Shown here piece by piece: positions 23,279 to 35,529 of a DNA stretch of 64,000 nucleotides. Positions within the stretch are counted from its first letter, which is position 1. Every line of letters begins with the position of its first letter. The notes beneath the pieces were generated by a model. That model did no database searches. It was not told the DNA's origin and saw only the letters and a list, made by a program, of their open reading frames with translations. A program made the translations under genes and the position numbers. This DNA is from Guadua angustifolia (lineage: Eukaryota; Streptophyta; Magnoliopsida; Poales; Poaceae). Location of the stretch: the NCBI GenBank assembly GCA_036346375.1, contig CM070508.1:16672852-16736851 (forward strand), read 5' to 3'.

Positions 23279-25348
23279 TGTAATACCCCATATTTCCTTT
23301 CCGTGGTTTGTGCCAAAAAGTTTTCATTTTCGTTTTGTTAAAAATCAGGAGAGCTTCAGTTGGAGTCTTGAGAGGCTTTTATTAATTACCTTCTTGCCCT
23401 TGGAAATGCTGGTTTTTTCCCCTGGCCGAGCCATGCATTTTCCTCCCCTGGCTGTTTTTCCCCCTCCCTCTCCTAATCTCTCTCCTTTGTGTGGTTGAAA
23501 TTTCTTCGAGGCAGATTTTTTTCCCTGGCTGGCGCTCACTTCCCTGGCGACTTCCCCTGTGTCCTCAACTCCCTGGCGATCTTCCCTGGCGCTGCTCCCT
23601 CCTCCTGGTGCCATTCTCCCCTAGCGCAGCCACCCTCCCCTAGAGCCGCTCCCTCTCCTGGCGATCTCCCCTGGCGCAGCCACCCTCCCCTGGAGCCACT
23701 CCCTCTCCTGGCGATCTCCCCTGGCGCCACTCGCCCCTGGAGCCGCTCCCTCCCTGGCGCCGCTCTTCCTGGCCCGCCGCCCCCTGCCCCTCTGGCCAGC
23801 GGTGCTCCTCCCGGCAATGGCAGTGATGGCAAAGCGGCTCCCCTCACCTCCCTCCTTCCTCCATGGATTGGTTTTAAGGTATTTTATATTGGGTATTTTT
23901 GATTGCTTGCTAGGTGTTTGATGAAATGCCTAGCTAGGCTTCATGAGGATGAAATGATGTTGCATGCATAAATGTGCGATTGATGCTTATTAGAAATTAT
24001 ATATATGTATATGCCGTGATTGATTCCCCCAAAACCGATTGAGTGCAGGGAATCTAAACATTAGGTTCTTTATACCCTTGTTTTTGGTTTCTGGAGATTG
24101 TGATGCGGTGATGTATGCTAGTCAGTGCATTGAGACCCTGATTTATGTGCTCGTAAATTTTGATTGATGCTTAATGAGCTATCCATCTGTGAGCTTGGTG
24201 ATTAATAGTAGGCTAATATTGGTGTACTGGTCTTCTGTGCTATGATCAATTCAAGTACTCTGGTTGCGCTTTAACTATGACTTACACTTGTGTATGTGTT
24301 CTTATTCAAGAGTTTGACAGACAAGCATGATTGAGAAGCAGGAAGCTAATGGCATTACCTTGGCATAAATCTGCCCTGCATATAACTTCGTAAATTTTGC
24401 ATGATCATGTGTTGCTTATTCATGTTTTATTGATTATTAGATCTTTGCTTACAAGGAATAGAGTACCAGATTGTTGATTTATACTCAATGCATATGTTTC
24501 ATGTTACTTTTTCCTGAGATTTAATGGCACTAGTTCTAGTGATTTTGTTTAGATGGTTTGTTGTCTCAAGTTATTTTGTGTATATGTTCTAGATTCAGGC
24601 TTTCTTTAATCCTAGGAAGTCAAATATGCAAAAGAGTTATTTTCTTTTGTCGCGTGTTTCGAGTGTGCATAAGGTTGAGTTGGATGATTATTGTTTAATT
24701 GCAGAGAAGGTTACGTCGGAGTGGCTTGGTAGTATGCCACTCCATTCTTCGTCGGTAAAAGGCAAGTGCATTCCTTAGATTGTGGCTAGGAGGATTAATC
24801 GATTGTTTGCTCTTAGCGTAAGTAATTGTCGATGCATACGCAAGAGGTAAGCCTTGCTTGGATATAACTAAAAGTGCTTCCTTTCATGAAAATGTTTATG
24901 ATGATTAAAAGGTTAAGGGAATTGATGCAAGTACACCGTGTTATTGGGTGTGGATGTGTGTTCATATGTGATGCTACTTAATTTAATTGTTGCTCTGTTA
25001 ATTAGGTGAACTCTAAGTGGGACCGAGCTTTTAGTGAGGTTGATTATAGTGAGTATATTGTTCGAGTGATTGATACTAACATGAGTTTGGATCCAACGGT
25101 CAAGTCATTTATAAAGATAGTATATGTGAGCATCTAATTGCAAGTGTATTGTGTGGACATAGCTCGGGGCCGTAGGATGTAGTTGCATGACAGAAACGTT
25201 ATGAGTTGCCATGTCTTATGGTTGAATCTGATTTTACTAGTATCGCTGGTGACTTATGAATGTGAGAATGGGCTATGTGTATGTATATGGTTATGGTATG
25301 TTAGTGTTGGCATTGAATGAAGAGTTGCATTTCATTCATGAAAATTGC

Positions 25349-26020
25349 TGTCGACGATCGGGATCGCCTGACCGCAAAAATGAAGAGGGGTGTTAGTGTG
25401 TAAGGGACCCAATTCGGACCTTGCTCACCGAAGGTTTGCGTTTGCAGCGTAGAGGTCGGAGGAAGACGACAGAGAATATGACACAACGAGTTATACTGGT
25501 TCGAGCCCCCTAGGCGGGTAATAGCTCTACGTCCAGTCTTCTCCGGAGGCGGAGGAATTCACTAATTGTGCGTACAAAGAGATGATTACAGCTTGGGCTT
25601 GAGTGCCCTGTTGATGTCTATTGGCCTATTGCCGGTCCGTCCCCCCTGTGTACATGCCTTGTGAGGCCTTATATCCTTCTAACGTTCCCCGAAACGGCCG
25701 GGAGAGATTCCCGGAGATCATGGTCTCGCACGACATGAAGAAGGTTGTAACTGCCCCGATTATGCCGCCCATGACAGCCTTGAGTCCTGCATTCATGTAT
25801 CTGGTAACCGCCGCGGGGCGCGTGCTCTGGTCCCGAGCTAGTCCTCTCGAGCTGGAGCCGAACGCTTGCCCTCGATCATGAGGTCTTGACGATCTCGAGC
25901 TCTGGGTCATGAGGGAGTCCGCGCAACCCAGGTCTTGGTCGGCGATGCCACTCCCGAGCTCGAGCTTGGGGCCCCTGCTGACCGTAAGTTTGGTGCTCGG
26001 AAGTTTCTTCAACCTCGTCG
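25349..26020 (-). repeat. 3' LTR of element C
   Basis: About 672 bp. Matches 29668-30337 from TGTCGACGATCGGG to the AACCTCGTC end, with a few substitutions. One difference is a CCGCGGGGCGCGTGCTCTGG-like variation near 25810. Confidence 0.9.
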
Positions 26021-26036
26021 GCTAGCCCCGAGGCTC
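26021..26036 (-). promoter_or_regulatory. Polypurine tract of element C
   Basis: On the minus strand this reads GAGCCTCGGGGCTAGC, directly before the LTR. Element D has the same arrangement at 48005-48020. Confidence 0.65.
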
Positions 26037-26684
26037 AAGGTCGGAACAAGGTGCTCGGGACGACCTCGAGCCTCTGTCTTGGATGGAAGAAGCGATCTTC
26101 CGGCTTCCCAGGCCCAAGGTCGAGGTCGGCGGAGACCGAAAAGGGGCTCGATAATGGACACTGGCAATCTGGGTATGCTGCGGGACCACCAAGAGCTATT
26201 CGACAATGGGAGAATGTTGCCGTTGACTGGGTCGAACAAGGGCGAAAAAAAGCGGGCAAGAGGCCGCCCCCCGGTCGACAGAGCTGACGACCGGACTCCA
26301 AGGAAGCCGTACGTCGAGTGGGGCGGCCGTCTTTGTGGCTGATTCTCTCATGGTCGAGCCCCCGAGTTTGTTAGTTTTGCGCAGTCTTCTTCTTTGGCAT
26401 CTTCTTTCCTTCTGCAGCTAGCCGACGTCTTTGAAGCGCCATCAGAGCTCAGGCCCTTGGGGGACCCAGGGGTTCCGTCCTTCTGCACCGAATGACCTGG
26501 AGCCATCGCAGGCCTAGGGTCCCCAAGCTCGGGGTATCCGACGAAGGGCCGCCACACCCTTGGGACACCGAGATACCCGCCAGCCCTTTGCGAGACAAAG
26601 GTCGGTGACCCAAGTACCTATCTTTCTCTCTGCAGCGTAGTTTTTACTGGCTTTAGCTTTATAGTCTTTCCTCCATCGCAGACC

Positions 26685-27462
26685 TTGAGCCCCCGAGCTC
26701 AATGCTCGCCCATCGACAACGCCGTTGCCGGGATGAGCCCGAAGTCCGAAGAGGAGGGACCACCTTTGGGATGGTCTTTGCGTCGTTCATCGGGCGGGGC
26801 CACATCCATGCGGGCCCCAGAACCGGGTCACGGTCGACGAGTCCGTCCAAGGTGTCGATGGCCCAGCTGCCGACGAAACCTCCCGAACGGCCGATGAAGA
26901 CGAAGTCGATGTCACCGGGCCGCCGAGGCCAACACCTTCCCTGCCAAGGCCTCCTCCGAAGATGGCACCCATAGCGCTCCAGCGGCCGCAGACGAGACCG
27001 CCCGGCCGCCGCCATGGTAAATCCGACCTCGGAGATCGGGCGACCCTGACCATGGAAGTCTACCGCACCGCCGAGGTCGTGGCGGAGGGTCTTGTTGAAG
27101 ATCCGAGCGAGGTCTCCGCGGGGAAGGGAGCTGAGAATAGTCTTGTTGAAGATCCCAGCCACGGAGGAGTGTGCGCGACCGGCCTAAGCGCTTCGAGGTC
27201 GAGCAAACCAAGGCGGAGAAGCTGAAGAAGACGGCTGCGGACCACCGTGCCAAGCTCGAGGCCAGAGCTAAGGAGCTCGAGGAGAAGCTGGATCGAGCGG
27301 CCAAAGCAGCGAAGAGTCCCCTGGCCCAGCTTCAAGGCGAAACGCCACCGCGCCTCTGACTCGACCAACGAAGCCCTTCAACTCCGAGGTGAGCTATCGA
27401 CCTTGAGGGCCAAGCCCGCCGAACGTGAGCGAGAGAAGCTTGCTCAGAATACGGGCTGATCT
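26685..27462 (+). pseudogene. Remnant of the antisense extra ORF of element C (coiled-coil end)
   Basis: On the strand opposite to pol, between integrase and the 3' LTR. The recognisable piece is a charged coiled coil (FEVEQTKAEKLKKTA, then ELEEKLDRAAKAAKS, then LSTLRAKPAEREREKLAQ). It parallels the end of the ORF in element D (IATLRAKVAELEQEKLA). Frames shift at least twice and the 46-residue repeats of D are mostly missing. Upstream GC-rich DNA (26040-26680) corresponds to earlier parts of the same ORF but is too decayed to read. Extra ORFs at this position, sense or antisense, are known from Tat-lineage elements. Confidence 0.6.
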
Positions 27463-28071
27463 GTAGATAGGGTTAGCAAAACACAAGTTGCACATAGAGT
27501 TTTGTAAGACAAAAGGTTAACAGGACAAAGCTGTCTTTGTCAAAAATAATTTGTGTCTGAGTTATTCCCCGTTCAGGGCAAAAGTTTTCACTGAGCACTT
27601 AGCCTCTCTTTGAGGGAGTATACCCTTGCTCGGCCCGTTGCGTAAGGTTGAGCAATACGACCTTGGGCGCAAAGATGAGACCAGTAGAGACCATGACCGC
27701 AAGATCGAGAAAAACCCACGGGGAGCATAGCATGGGCACACGGGAAAAACTTAGGCTTGAGAGTAATAGGATCGTTGCTTTGGCGAGCCGACGAGTCCCG
27801 ACTTTGCGCCTTGCTCGTTGGACCGCACGAGCTTAGTTCGAACCTGGCGCAGGGGAACGTCGATCTTGAAGTGATTCGACACAAGTAGTTCGACCCACGG
27901 GGTGAAGTTTTAAGCCCCCGACGCCTGGGCCAAGAGCAAGCGCGCTCGTCCTTAGGTCGGACTCAAAGAGGCCCCGAACTCGAGCAAACACAAAATGACG
28001 AACAAAAATGAGGCGCAAAGGCCAAACATGATAATTGAACAACAACTTTATTGAAATGCGAGATAAAGGGG

Positions 28072-29040
28072 TTACGCATAGAATTTGTGAAGCTGGTCCA
28101 TGTTCCACGAGCTAGAGAGCTCTCTGCCACCAGGCAACACTAGCCGGTAAGCCCCCGTGCGATTTGTTAAAACAACTCTATAGGGGCCCTCCCACTGTGG
28201 GGATAACTCGTTGGTGTTGGACGAAGCCTAAATCCGACTCAGGGCTAAGTCCCCAATAAGGAGCTTCCTAGGTCGTACCGATCGGGACGCATGTCTGCGT
28301 AGAGATTGCAGGTAGTGCGTTGATCGTAGCAGTGCACGGCATCTTACTTCTTCTGCGAGGGTGAGGTCGAGAGACCGTTCGTGCTCGAGGTCGACTTGGT
28401 CGACCTGTCGACTCGGCGAGCCTAGCGTGACCTCTGGAGGCAGGACGGCTCTGGTACCAAACACAAGCCAGAAGGGTGTAGACCCTGCTGCCCGGCCGAC
28501 AGTGGTACGAATAGACCATAAGACGGTGGGAAGTTCGTCCACCTAGGTCTAGCCGTGTCATTCGAGCTCATCTGATACTCGCTTCTTGACGCCTTGGATG
28601 ATCCGTCGGTTGCGCGCTTCCATCGCTCCATTGCTCTGCGGATGGGGCGCCAAGCATAGCATACTTTGGTGCCTATGTTCGCAATATTCTGGTGACCACG
28701 AATAGCGAAAAAAGCGAGCGGCCGCTCGAGCGCGATGGTCGAGACGGGCTCGGCCTCGTTCCATTTTCGTGAATGCGTCGATGGCGACGAACAAGAACTT
28801 CTTACCCCGACGGCTTGTTGAAAGGACCGAGGATGACGAGCCCCATGTCGAGAAGGGCCAAGCGGGCGGGGACGGTCTCGAGTACGCAGCGGGTTCGAGC
28901 ATGGCTGGCGAGCTCGGCGTGCATGGACGATGTCACGAGCATCTGAAGCGCGATTGGCAGCCAGAACCCCGTGGAAGACCTCACCGACCATCGCCCTGAA
29001 GAAGAGTGTGCTCCACAAAGGCCTTACCTCCCCAGTGAAA
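28072..29040 (-). pseudogene. Integrase remnant of element C
   Basis: Minus-strand reading in shifting frames gives integrase core pieces: a GLVILGPF-type start, FLFVAIDAFTKM, then AHPQSNGAMEA, then the C-terminal region with LTLAEEVRCRALLRSTHYLQ. It ends in a MDQLHKFY-type tail and stop near 28072. The order and sequence follow element D at 52127-53100. Stops, frameshifts and a missing middle portion mean it cannot make an active enzyme. Its family role is to insert element DNA into the chromosome. Confidence 0.8.
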
Positions 29041-29530
29041 ATTGATGGCGACGCCAAGGTCTCGGGGCGACGCCGAGGAATCGCGTCATCGGACGAGCCG
29101 AGGTTGGACAGGAGATCCGTGCTGGGGTTGCTTTTCCTGGGTACATGCCTGAGTTCCAGGTTCTGGAACTACCTCTCCACTTCGCGCGCCTCGGCGAGAT
29201 ACTTTGGCCATCGAGTCTCCTATGCACAGGTGGTCTTTGCTGAACTGGTTGACCGTGAGCCGGGAGTCGCCCTTTGGCTATCAGCTGACGCACGCCTAGT
29301 GCCTTGCGAACTCGAAGACCCACGAGGAGAGCTTCATACTCTGCAACATTGTTAGCTGCCGAGAACCCAAAACGAACCACATACCTTAGCCTGGCCGCGT
29401 GGGTGAGAATAAGAATTCCAGCCCCCGAGCGCGCGAGGGATCTCGAGCCATCGAAGCACATGATCCAGGGTTTCTCCTCCTCATCGAAGGATTGCCTGAA
29501 ACAAACCGGCTGAGGGCGGAAACAAGGGCG
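29041..29530 (-). pseudogene. RNase H remnant of element C
   Basis: The minus strand reads EEEKPWIMCFDGSRS, then AEYEALLVGLR, matching the RNase H of element D. DGS carries the first catalytic aspartate of the fold. Upstream of 29530 the match to pol stops and sequence next to the primer site follows, marking the junction of the internal deletion. The link to integrase (near 29040) is also shortened. Confidence 0.78.
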
Positions 29531-29648
29531 TGGAGTCATCGCGCGTGGGAACCGTGCCCGAGCCTGAGCCCGACGAATGGATCCCGTCGGGATGCGCCAT
29601 GCTTCTGAGATCCTGATGCTGCACCTTCGGATGAGCAAAGCCATCGGG

Positions 29649-29665
29649 CCCCACGGTGGGCGCCA
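29649..29665 (-). promoter_or_regulatory. Primer-binding site of element C
   Basis: On the minus strand TGGCGCCCACCGTGGGG starts two bases after the 5' LTR end. This is the primer site typical of grass Tat-lineage elements. It confirms that 29668-30337 is the 5' LTR and that the element is transcribed leftward. Confidence 0.88.
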
Positions 29666-29667
29666 GC

Positions 29668-30337
29668 TGTCGACGATCGGGATCGCCTGACCGCAAAAAT
29701 GAAGAGGGGTGTTAGTGTGTAAGGGACCCAATTCGGACCTTGCTCACCGAAGGTTTGCGTTTGCAGCGTAGAGGTCGGAGGAAGACGACAGAGAACATGA
29801 CACAACGAGTTATACTGGTTCGAGCCCCCTAGGCGGGTAATAGCTCTACGTCCAGTCTTCTCCGGAGGCGGAGGAATTCACTAATTGTACGTACAAAGAG
29901 ATGATTACCGCTTGGGCTTGAGTGCCCTGTTGATGTCTATTGGCCTATTGCCGGTCCGTCCCCCTGTGTACATGCCTTGTGAGGCCTTATATCCTTCTAA
30001 CGTTCCCCGAAACGGCCGGGAGAGATTCCCGGAGATCATGGTCTCGCACGACATGAAGAAGGTTGTAACTGCCCCAATTATGCCGCCCATGACAGCCTTG
30101 ACTCCTGCATTCATGGATCTCGTAACCGCCATGGCGCGTGGCTCGTCCCGAGCTAGTCCTCTCGAGCTGGAGCCGAACGCTTGCCCTCGATCATGAGGTC
30201 TTGACGATCTCGAGCTCTGGGTCATGAGGGAGTCCGCGCAACCCAGGTCTTGGTCGGCGATGCCACTCCCGAGCTCGAGCTTGGGGCCCCCTGTTGACCG
30301 TAAGTTTGACTGTCGGAAGTTTCTTCAACCCTCGTCA
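29668..30337 (-). repeat. 5' LTR of element C
   Basis: 670 bp from TGTCGACGATCGGG to CCCTCGTCA, adjacent to the ATTGC duplication. Nearly identical to 25349-26020. Confidence 0.92.
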
Positions 30338-30360
30338 ATTGCATTTGTGCATTCATAATG

Positions 30361-30545
30361 GAAGAGGCGACCCATTCTGATGCGGGCCTCTGTGTTCACA
30401 CGTAGTGAACACGAAAGTCCTACCTTGTAGTCACATTCATCGAGGTGAATGGGAGCGAGACAGTAAGAGTAGGCACCTTCCATCTACGGGATGGAAGGGA
30501 CGTGAGGGTGCACACCGACGGGTGGGCACTCGGCAGTACCGGTAC
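30361..30545 (+). other. Hairpin array in 3' LTR of B
   Basis: Contains GTGTTCAC/GTGAACAC (30392-30412), a one-mismatch CATTCA/TGAATG stem, the CTTCCATC/GATGGAAG stem, the GACG-loop stem and a 10-base palindrome GTACCGGTAC near 30536-30545. Confidence 0.75.
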
Positions 30546-31587
30546 GTGCATGGAAATGAGCATTCATGTGCATTGCATCTTTCATAATGAGTGTTGTGGT
30601 AAATGGTGTGTCATTTGGATGGTGATTGTGGTAATTGAAGGTTGATTCGTGGACTCAACCCAAAAAGGGGAGATTGAATTGAATTTGATGAATTAGCGCA
30701 TTTCCTTGTCTTGCTAATTATGTTGTATGAATATCGTGGAGTGAAGTCGAGTTATGAACTCAAATTCAATTGATGAAAATGGTTTGAGTTGCAACAAGGG
30801 GTAGTTAAGTCGGGAGACGTTGGATTTAGAGTCAAGTAATGTTTCTTTGGCGTTGAATGGTTTTATTATCAAGTTTATTACTTGATTGCGATGAATTTTG
30901 GTTTAGCCAAGTTTTGTTTTAAATGTGTACAAATGCGTATTTTCCGGATGTTGCTTCCTTTGTATTACTTGCTCTTTTGGTCAAGTTCTTGTTTTATTTA
31001 CGTTAAACTGGAATTGTTACGCTTGTGTACTTTGCTGAGTCTTGGACTCACGCTTGTCGTTTCTTGTTTTAGATACCTTTAAGTTGGCTCGTTGGGATGG
31101 GAGTAGTAGCACATGCACGACTTCAGTCACTCCCACCTCATTTAAATTAACCTGTAAAGTCTGGCTGTAATTAATAAGGTTGTAATGTGCTGTTCGTCGT
31201 GGAGGAATTTATTACCGTCGATTGGATGTGTGATTGGTTAACTAAGGACCTGCTAGGATGATATCAGATTATCTGCAATGTTTTCTGTCTGCTGAGTGGA
31301 TGTCCTAGTTTCTAGAGAGGTCATTCCGAAATTTTGTAAATTTCGGTGACTTAGCTTTAATCTGGTTTAGAGAGGTTCAAGGTCGATTTCAATCTTTTAG
31401 TAATGGTAAAAGGTTTAGTGTTTCGTTCGTTGAGTTATTAGTTCAATTGGATTTCTTTGTCAAGTTTTATTTCTTGGGTCTTGATGGATGACACTTTGGA
31501 CCAGCATGGTTCCGGAGTGTTGTAAGCGTCATTTAGGGTCTTTTGGTAGCATTCGCGGTGCGTTGAGCGCCGGTGTGTTACACAAGA

Positions 31588-31962
31588 GGAGGTTGATAAC
31601 CGCATAGAAGACAAACGGGTGAAAACAGATAAATTTGGAGTTACCACTGTTAACTTCAAGCATGTATTCAATACTGGTGAGAAGATATCAGATGAGCCAT
31701 TCATTTTAGCTTCCCAAGCAACACGAGTGTACTATGTTAAAGATCCCATTGATGTTGGCTGGTTTGTTGTTGTTCAATCAAAACCACGTGACTTTTATGA
31801 CATGCATGAGGCAGATGATGAAAATTTAGAGCATCAAAATGAAGTAGGTGTTTCGTTGCCTGATGTCCATTCCATTGAAATAGAGAATGTTTCCATTGGA
31901 GGTTTTGATTGTGCTCAAAATGACATAGATGGAATAATGGTTGATGCTAATAACCATAAAAA
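31588..31962 (+). pseudogene. CACTA TNP2 transposase, C-terminal DUF4216-type end
   Basis: Resumes the frame cut at 16796. It reads EVDNRIEDKR, then FGVTTVNFKHVFNTG, then ATRVYYVKDP, then GWFVVVQSKPRDFY. This is the typical end of plant CACTA transposases (F.V...R...DPFILASQA.QVFYV.DP pattern). It ends with an acidic tail. A GT donor at 31963 and a TTTCAG acceptor at 32076-32077 define a plausible 115-bp intron, after which reading continues in frame into the next exon. Confidence 0.85.
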
Positions 31963-32207
31963 GTAAGCTTTATTTACATATATTCTTCTAGTACTACTTT
32001 CAGTTCAGTAGTTGTTTCAAATACAAGCATTATGTAAGCAATAATTTGAAATAATTTATGTCTTTTTTTTGTTTCAGGAAAAAAATGGTAAACGCAAAAG
32101 GAAATCTTAATGGCATAGAGAGGAATAGAAATGTTGCAAGAACAAAGGAGACCATGAAATCTCTTAATCCCCCCCATACCAATGCTAATATGGACAATGA
32201 AGCAGCC

Positions 32208-35200
32208 TGTAACATAACAGATTTTTTTCCTTGGTGGTGGAAATATTTAGTCCGAGTGTGGGTCCTTGTTGCAGGCAGTCTAGGGGGTCTGATGGACTCA
32301 TCTGAGAGCTACAGGGTTGTCATTTCATCTGTTTGGAAATGAGCCCGATGACCCTCCATTTAATCCCCTCCACCTAATTCCCTCCACCTAACCCTCCCTC
32401 CTCCTCTCTTTCTTTTCTGCTTGCCCACCACCAGAGCAGGAGCTCTCCCTCCAGCAGTGCCCTCCTCCTCCCCGCCTGCGCGCCTCCTCCCGTCTGGCGC
32501 TCCTCCGCCTGCCCGTCTTGCCTGGCCCGGCTCTCGCCCGGCCTGCGCCACCCTCGGCCGCCGCCTCCAAGGCTGGTGCGCTACCCACCGTCTTGCCTCC
32601 CGTGGCTGGCGCCGCCCGGCCAGCCCTCCTCGCCGACGCCTCCCGGCCGAGCCTCGCCTCCCATGGCGCCTCCCTGTGGCAGGCCTACTGCTGTCATGCG
32701 CCCAGGCCCATGCGCACGCGGCCGGGCGCCCTCTCCTTCATTGTGGCGCCTCGGCAGCGGCTCTCCCCACCTCCCTTCTTCCTCCATGGACTTCCTTTGA
32801 GGTAAAACCCTAGGAATTTGGGGGTTTAATTGTATGCATGCTAGGTGTTTGATGAAATGCCTAGAAGGTTTAGGTTTGTTGAATGTGATTGCGTATATAT
32901 ATTATCTTGATTAGTTGGTATCGGCATCTTGCGTTTCTTGGTTTCTATTGGGCTGCAGAATCTCTGCTTTCTGATTGATATTGGATTGCAGTTGAAGATT
33001 GTCTTTGCAACCATCGGTATAATTGGTAGGGAACCTTTTAGGTGGAGCTATTCCTGCATGTGGCAAATGGTGAATTGGATGGCAATGAAAAAATGAGTTA
33101 GGATGGAAATTGAGTTTTGTTCATAGTATTCTGTGGTTGCTATTTGTTTGCCTGTTCATTGGTTTTTGTGTTGGGAAAGTATCTTTTGTTGATAGCAAAT
33201 TTATCATGCTGAGTCAAGGATTAGGAGGGCTTGAATGTAGTGGAAATCTGTAACTTATGCATGGTGAGTTGATGACTGAAATGTGGTATTCATCTCATTA
33301 GCAATTTACATTATATGTTGGTCCATATTAGTTTCTTTCTGTCTTTTGCTTTGTGGGCACATAGAAGATGTATTGACTATGATGGTCTGTAAAGTGATGA
33401 TTGGAGAATGAACTTGTATCATTATTTGTTATTCGTGAATCCTCCACTTTATGAGCAATTGTTTTGGTGATTTTTATATGTGCTTTTGGTAGTTCTTTCT
33501 TCTAAACTATTTCTTTTATGATGTTAGAATGGTTGGATTGGAGGACATGGCTATTTATGGGTGGGTTTCAAAGATGTTCTTTGGCTATTTATAGGCGGGT
33601 TTCTACATGATGCTCTTATCTTTCTGTTTTGTTCTTTTAATTACCCTACATTCGAACTCTTGGATTCATGCATTCCTTTTTGTGATGCTTTTCTTGAATA
33701 GCCTATTCTTTTGTATGCAGGTTTAGTCATGTATAAAGTATCAAGGAAATTGGAATCGATATGTAAAATAGATTTCAAAGTATCTACTTTCATTGAGATT
33801 GTATAATCTGAACTTCAGTAACTATTGGACTCTTTTTTTTTAGTTTCCCAAATCCATCCTAGGTTTTAATGCAATAGTTATGGTTGGCAGCATAAGGTTC
33901 TTAGGTTTTATTATACTACACCGACTTGCTATTACCATTTAACTTGCTGCTGTAAATTCAATGCTTAATTCGGATTTGTATCGAGTGTTTTAAACGAAGT
34001 TGAAATGAGTTGTCTCGAATGCGAGTAATTGCCGGTGATTGTTGTTTTCAGGTAGTGGGTGTTCGGGGGTTACCTCGACCCCGCATCACTCCGTCTTCAA
34101 TAAAAAGGCAAGTGCATCCCCTAGAGCGTTATTAGAGTGTTAAACTACGCTTTGCTTGCGATAAGATTATGGAAATTCTAATAGTTTGGTTATGTTTAAT
34201 AGCATGTCTATAAGTTGTTCTTAGTACGATGATGAGGATGGATGAGTGTTAGCAATTGGAAAGTAAGTATCCAATTTCAGTTACTTCAATGCCTTACGAA
34301 GTGTACAAGGGAGTATGGTTTTGTTGATGCGAATGATAAAGTGAGTAAATGATAATTTGCGTGTTTATATTCATGTTTGTGTCGTGTTTATAACCATGTC
34401 ATTTGCATTTGCGCACTCATTACAGAAGAGGCGACCCATGTTGATGTGGGCCTCTGTACTCACACGTAGTGAGTACAAAAAGTCCTACCTCGTAGTCCTA
34501 TCTACGGATGGGAGCGAGTCAGTAAGAGTAGGCCCCGCCACGGGATGGTTGGGAATGAGAGGGTGCACGCCGACGGGTGTGCACTCACCTATACCGGTAT
34601 AGGCTTAAAAGTTGCATTTTGAGCATGAACGCATAAAAGCATTGCATTTCATTGTGATGCAATTAATAATGTTGATTGATGAGAATGGAAAGAACAGGTT
34701 GATGAGTGAGTCGTGGCTCATCCAGAAATGGTTACTGAGGCTCGAGTAGGGTGTAGTTACGTTTCCGAGTCGGACGTGGTAAGTGGGGTTAATTATTGCT
34801 TTGTTTACTGGATGGTTTCAAGTAAGTAATGGTTATATCAAATAATGAAGTAATAGTGTTCTTACGTTTTGGATTTATAGAAATTCAAACTGCTTCCTTT
34901 CTTTACGGATGTTAATTAAAGGAACTGTTATTTTATGTCTTAAAGTAGTTGTATTCTAGTCGAATTCATTACTTTTCATACTTGACTGCACTTTGCTGAG
35001 TCTTGGACTCACGCTTGTTGTTCTCTCATTTTAGGTACTCTGAAGCTGGATCGTCGGGTTGGGAGTAGTAACACGTGCATGACTTCAGTCTCCATCAATT
35101 TACTTAACAAATTTGTTAAGTCTGGATGTAATTAATGTGGTTGTAATGTATTGTTCATCGTGGTGAAATTTATTATTTTCCGTTGGGTGTGATTGATTAA

Positions 35201-35529
35201 CTAAGAACCTGTTAGAATGATATATTATAACTGCAAATGTTTTCTGTCTGCTAAGTGGATGTCCTAGTTTCTAGAGAGGTCATGCCTAAATTTTGTAAAT
35301 TTTGGTGACTTAGTTTTAAGTCGGGTTTACAGTTTAGTGATTGATTGCAGTCAGTTTCGTATAGGTGTTAGGTTTTTATGCCTTCTGCGGTAATTCTCAG
35401 TTCAATTGATCTTGTTGTGGAGAATTATCGTGTGTTGGTAACCCTTCGGACTTGTGTGGCTCCGAGGGGTGTCGCTAGTGAATCAGGGTTTTGGTAACAT
35501 CCGTGGCGCATTGGCGAAGAGGTGTTACA
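32208..35529 (+). mobile_element. Element E: solo LTR related to A and B
   Basis: Starts TGTAACATAACAG and ends GGTGTTACA, flanked by CAGCC at 32203-32207 and 35530-35534. It is 3322 bp with no interior, so it is the product of recombination between two LTRs. It shares with A the GAGGTAAAACCCTAGG segment (near 32800), the GC-rich segment, the hairpin array and the terminal hairpins. A GAGTC-TTG-GACTC hairpin lies near 35000. Small GC-rich ORFs at 32420-32810 are not supported as genes. Confidence 0.93.
34424..34603 (+). other. Hairpin array in solo LTR E
   Basis: Contains GTACTCAC/GTGAGTAC (34456-34476), a TCCTATC/GATGGGA stem with one wobble pair, GTGCACGCC/GGTGTGCAC around GACG, and the palindrome CCTATACCGGTATAGG ending at 34603. 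Confidence 0.78.

Larger units (their letters stand above)
25349..30337 (-). mobile_element. Element C: internally deleted Tat-lineage Ty3/gypsy retrotransposon
   Basis: Begins TGTCGACGATCGGG and ends ACCCTCGTCA. It is flanked by ATTGC at 25344-25348 and 30338-30342, inside the 3' LTR of B. Pol runs on the minus strand. Reading that strand: LTR (30337-29668), primer site, remnant of RNase H, integrase, then a plus-strand extra ORF remnant, a purine tract and the other LTR. Gag, protease and reverse transcriptase are missing, as is part of the RNase H/integrase junction, compared with element D. It could only move with proteins supplied in trans. Confidence 0.92.
16802..31582 (+). mobile_element. 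Element B: large-LTR retrotransposon without gag-pol, carrying nested element C
   Basis: Begins TGTAATACCCC and ends GTGTGTTACA. It is flanked by CAAGA at 16797-16801 and 31583-31587. The 5' LTR is about 3.3 kb. The 3' LTR starts at 23279 and is interrupted by C (25349-30337); with C removed it is also about 3.3 kb. The interior (20119-23278) holds a primer site and polypurine tract but no retroelement protein domain. B is related to A and E but is a distinct family or subfamily. It is inserted inside the DUF4216-type part of the CACTA transposase. Confidence 0.93.
23279..31582 (+). repeat. 3' LTR of element B, split by element C
   Basis: LTR sequence occupies 23279-25348 and 30338-31582, with the 5 bases ATTGC duplicated at the break. 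It ends GTGTGTTACA next to the CAAGA duplication. It is very similar to the 5' LTR. It keeps the GC-rich segment, the 50-bp repeat, the hairpin array (30361-30545) and the terminal hairpins. Confidence 0.92.

Noticed and set aside
25935..26342. 135-codon plus-strand ORF across the LTR end of C
   Set aside because: It runs through the LTR boundary and polypurine tract and has no counterpart in D.
26659..27304. Minus-strand ORFs of 130-167 codons in C
   Set aside because: They lie opposite the remnant of the extra ORF and contain no pol domain; the open frames come from high GC.
32421..32813. 130-codon ORF in solo LTR E
   Set aside because: GC-rich LTR segment equivalent to those in A and B; no shared protein sequence.
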